Under the pieces are notes generated by a model, which was not told the origin of the DNA, searched no databases, and saw only the letters and a list, made by a program, of their open reading frames with translations. Position numbers and translations under genes: made by a program. This document shows positions 45,630 to 47,243 of a stretch of DNA of 47,243 nucleotides, in pieces. Source of the DNA: CAZPZZ01 sp964591245 (GTDB lineage: Bacteria; Acidobacteriota; Vicinamibacteria; Vicinamibacterales; UBA8438); NCBI GenBank assembly GCA_964591245.1, contig CAZPZZ010000014.1, forward strand, positions 1-47,243, in the 5' to 3' direction. Numbering within the stretch: the first letter of the stretch is position 1; every line of letters begins with the position of its first letter.

Positions 45630-47090
45630 CTAGGGAAGGGTGCCAGCCATGAACTTGGTGCGGAGGTTCTCTCGGTCCACTCGGTTGCCGTCGAGATAGA
45701 CGTCGACGATCCGGCGGGTATGGTTGATATCCGTAAGCGGTTCGCCATCGAGCACGATAAACGACGCGTTTTTGCCGACGGCAACCGTACCAAGCTGTTC
45801 GTCGAGGCCAAGAATACGAGCGTTGGTGTGGGTTGCAGCGACGATCGCTTCCATGGGGCTGAGACCGCACGACACCATATCGCGTAGTTCGATATGCGTT
45901 GTCCATGCAACGCTGGTACCCGAGTCCGTGCCCATCCCAATGACCATTTCCGCTTCGCGGTTCCGCCGGAGGTTCTGGCACTGTAGCTGAAATTGATCGT
46001 CTGGCTCCGATCCGCGTTGCGCGATGTCTCGGGCGAGAGCGTTGACCGCAGACGCTGGAAGCGTCTCACGTAGCCAGGGGAGATCCTCGGAGGTTACGGG
46101 AGAGCCTGGCAGGTTCGGTATGGTCCAGACATCCGGATAGCTCCTGACGAGTGCCATGTACTCGGGGTCGATGTCTCTGTCTCGGACCGTGTGGGCAAAT
46201 CCGTCAATACCGGCGCGGAGGAGGTCTTTCGCGTCTTGAAGTGCACTCGACGTGCCGATGTGCGCGACGACCTGCATGCCTCGGCTATGCGCTTCGTCGA
46301 TGATTGCGCGATAGACAGGTGGCCCAAGTTTGGGCACGGTGCCCCGACGGTCGTCAACCCAGATCTTCACGATCGTCACGCCCCGTGCGTCGAGCTGCTG
46401 CACGGCCGCCCGCCCCGCGGCGGCGGTTTGCGCTCCGCGGGGAATTCCCAGCCGGTAGTCCTGCTGGGGGCCGGCGGTTGGGTTGGCCGCGATTCCTCGA
46501 CCTGACGTGAGAAATCGTGCTGTATCCGGACGGACCAGCGCGCGTAGCTCCAAGGCCAGTGTTTCGTCTGCTTCGAGTCCCAGGCTCATCGTTGCGGCGA
46601 CACCGTGATAGGCAGATCTTTCTAGGTGTTCGATGAGGTTCTCACGCGTGTAGTTGCTCTGGCTGTGGCTTCCTCGTCGCACATCGGTGAGTCCGATGTG
46701 CTGGTGCGCGTCGATCAGTGCCGGGATTACGGTTAGTCCTGTTAGCGTGACGAGTCTCGCGCCTGCAGGAGGGGGTTGATTCTCGGCTGCGCCCACCGAG
46801 GTGAACTTGCCATTTTCGACAACGAAGACGGCGCCACTGATGGGAGTTGAGCCATCTCCGACGATGAGTGTGGCGCCGGTAAACCACACTGGCGTCTCCT
46901 CTGGCTCCTGGCCGGCGAGCTGGGCGGTCGGAACGATGCCGCAGCTGAGGAGGCATAGGCCCGCGAGAGTCAATACTGACGCAGCGTGCTTGTGCGGTTC
47001 CGGCGCGTGACGAGGGCTGTGGCGGGATACCAAGTTGACAGTACCAGTCCCTCGAGCGGTGGAAATCGTGTCGTAGAACAGTTGACGCAT
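45630..47090 (-). CDS. Exported metal-dependent amidohydrolase
   Basis: An amidohydrolase of about 486 residues, of the imidazolonepropionase/dipeptidase-like superfamily, with a hydrophobic N-terminal export signal (about residues 37-60; the 'CLLSC' within it could act as a lipobox). Metal and active-site residues are in order: H129-x-H131 ('DAHQH'), K242 ('IVKIW', possibly a carbamylated bridging lysine), H277 ('VAHIG'), H300 ('FAHTV') and D389 ('GMGTDSG'). It hydrolyses amide or ester-like bonds in the periplasm; the substrate is unknown. The start is uncertain: ATG 47090 is used, TTG 47099 is possible, and neither has a strong ribosome-binding site. It stands apart, converging on ahcY. 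Confidence 0.85.
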   Translation of the reverse strand: MRQLFYDTISTARGTGTVNLVSRHSPRHAPEPHKHAASVLTLAGLCLLSCGIVPTAQLAGQEPEETPVWFTGATLIVGDGSTPISGAVFVVENGKFTSVGAAENQPPPAGARLVTLTGLTVIPALIDAHQHIGLTDVRRGSHSQSNYTRENLIEHLERSAYHGVAATMSLGLEADETLALELRALVRPDTARFLTSGRGIAANPTAGPQQDYRLGIPRGAQTAAAGRAAVQQLDARGVTIVKIWVDDRRGTVPKLGPPVYRAIIDEAHSRGMQVVAHIGTSSALQDAKDLLRAGIDGFAHTVRDRDIDPEYMALVRSYPDVWTIPNLPGSPVTSEDLPWLRETLPASAVNALARDIAQRGSEPDDQFQLQCQNLRRNREAEMVIGMGTDSGTSVAWTTHIELRDMVSCGLSPMEAIVAATHTNARILGLDEQLGTVAVGKNASFIVLDGEPLTDINHTRRIVDVYLDGNRVDRENLRTKFMAGTLP

Positions 47091-47243
47091 TAGGGGCAAG
47101 TGTAGCGAATGAGGGTTTCTCGATGTGTAGTTTTCGTGCCGTGGGCCAACGCCCGCTTTTGAGGCTCGGGGGTATCGGTCGTGAGGTCCAAAGTGGCTTT
47201 CGACGATTTTCTGTTCTCTGAATGCGTCTGGTGTGTGCAGTGA

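Noticed and set aside
47135..47165. Small GC hairpin followed by four T near the right end as a terminator
   Set aside because: The stem is about six pairs with a wobble and there is no gene upstream on that strand within the window.

Overview
The window reads as a GC-rich bacterial metagenome scaffold. It has three 100-N scaffold gaps (16716-16815, 26992-27091, 33885-33984) and compact gene packing with many ATGA/GTGA start-stop overlaps. It is dominated by exported proteins: DUF1592-type two-CxxCH cytochromes, Tat-exported DUF1552 (HXXSHH) proteins, periplasmic ankyrin-repeat proteins, quinoprotein-like and NHL/YVTN beta-propellers, and metallo-beta-lactamase-fold and amidohydrolase enzymes. 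This mix is typical of Acidobacteriota (Vicinamibacteria-like) and also occurs in Planctomycetota and Verrucomicrobiota. An uncultured acidobacterium is the best guess. No rRNA, tRNA, CRISPR array, phage gene or transposase was seen.

Layout. 276-5113: a glyoxalase-II-like enzyme, then (minus strand) htpG, a YVTN-propeller lipoprotein and a second exported metallo-beta-lactamase-fold protein. 5271-10500: cassette 1 (DUF1592, DUF1552, ankyrin; minus). 10792-12944: a coupled LVIVD and NHL propeller pair (plus). 13015-16463: a coupled pair of quinoprotein-like propellers (minus). 16539-21680: cassette 2 (ankyrin, DUF1592, DUF1552; plus). 21800-27461: cassette 3 (DUF1592, DUF1552, ankyrin fused to cytochrome c; minus), tail to tail with cassette 2. 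27584-30480: a cytochrome/Vgb-like propeller and a cyclase-fold protein with a CxxCH motif (plus). 30542-33884: a ribose-type sugar ABC transporter (minus). 34154-36089: exonuclease III and a YjbQ-like protein. 36255-41949: cassette 4 (DUF1592, DUF1552, ankyrin; minus). 42127-43515: another quinoprotein-like propeller (plus). 43931-45508: ahcY with a clear intrinsic terminator. 45630-47090: an exported amidohydrolase.

The outstanding signal is one three-gene cassette present four times in 37 kb. Each copy encodes an exported protein with two haem c motifs (DUF1587/1595/1592/1588/1585 architecture), a Tat-exported DUF1552 protein and a Sec-exported ankyrin protein. Each copy also faces, head to head, a gene for an exported beta-propeller protein. 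In cassette 3 the ankyrin protein carries its own cytochrome c domain, and in cassette 2 the ankyrin gene has moved to the front. I infer a modular periplasmic oxidoreductase or electron-transfer system in which the propeller may supply substrate specificity or a quinone cofactor, the DUF1592 protein carries electrons, and the ankyrin protein acts as scaffold or partner. No biochemical function is established for the DUF1592/DUF1552 pair to my knowledge, so this remains a hypothesis.
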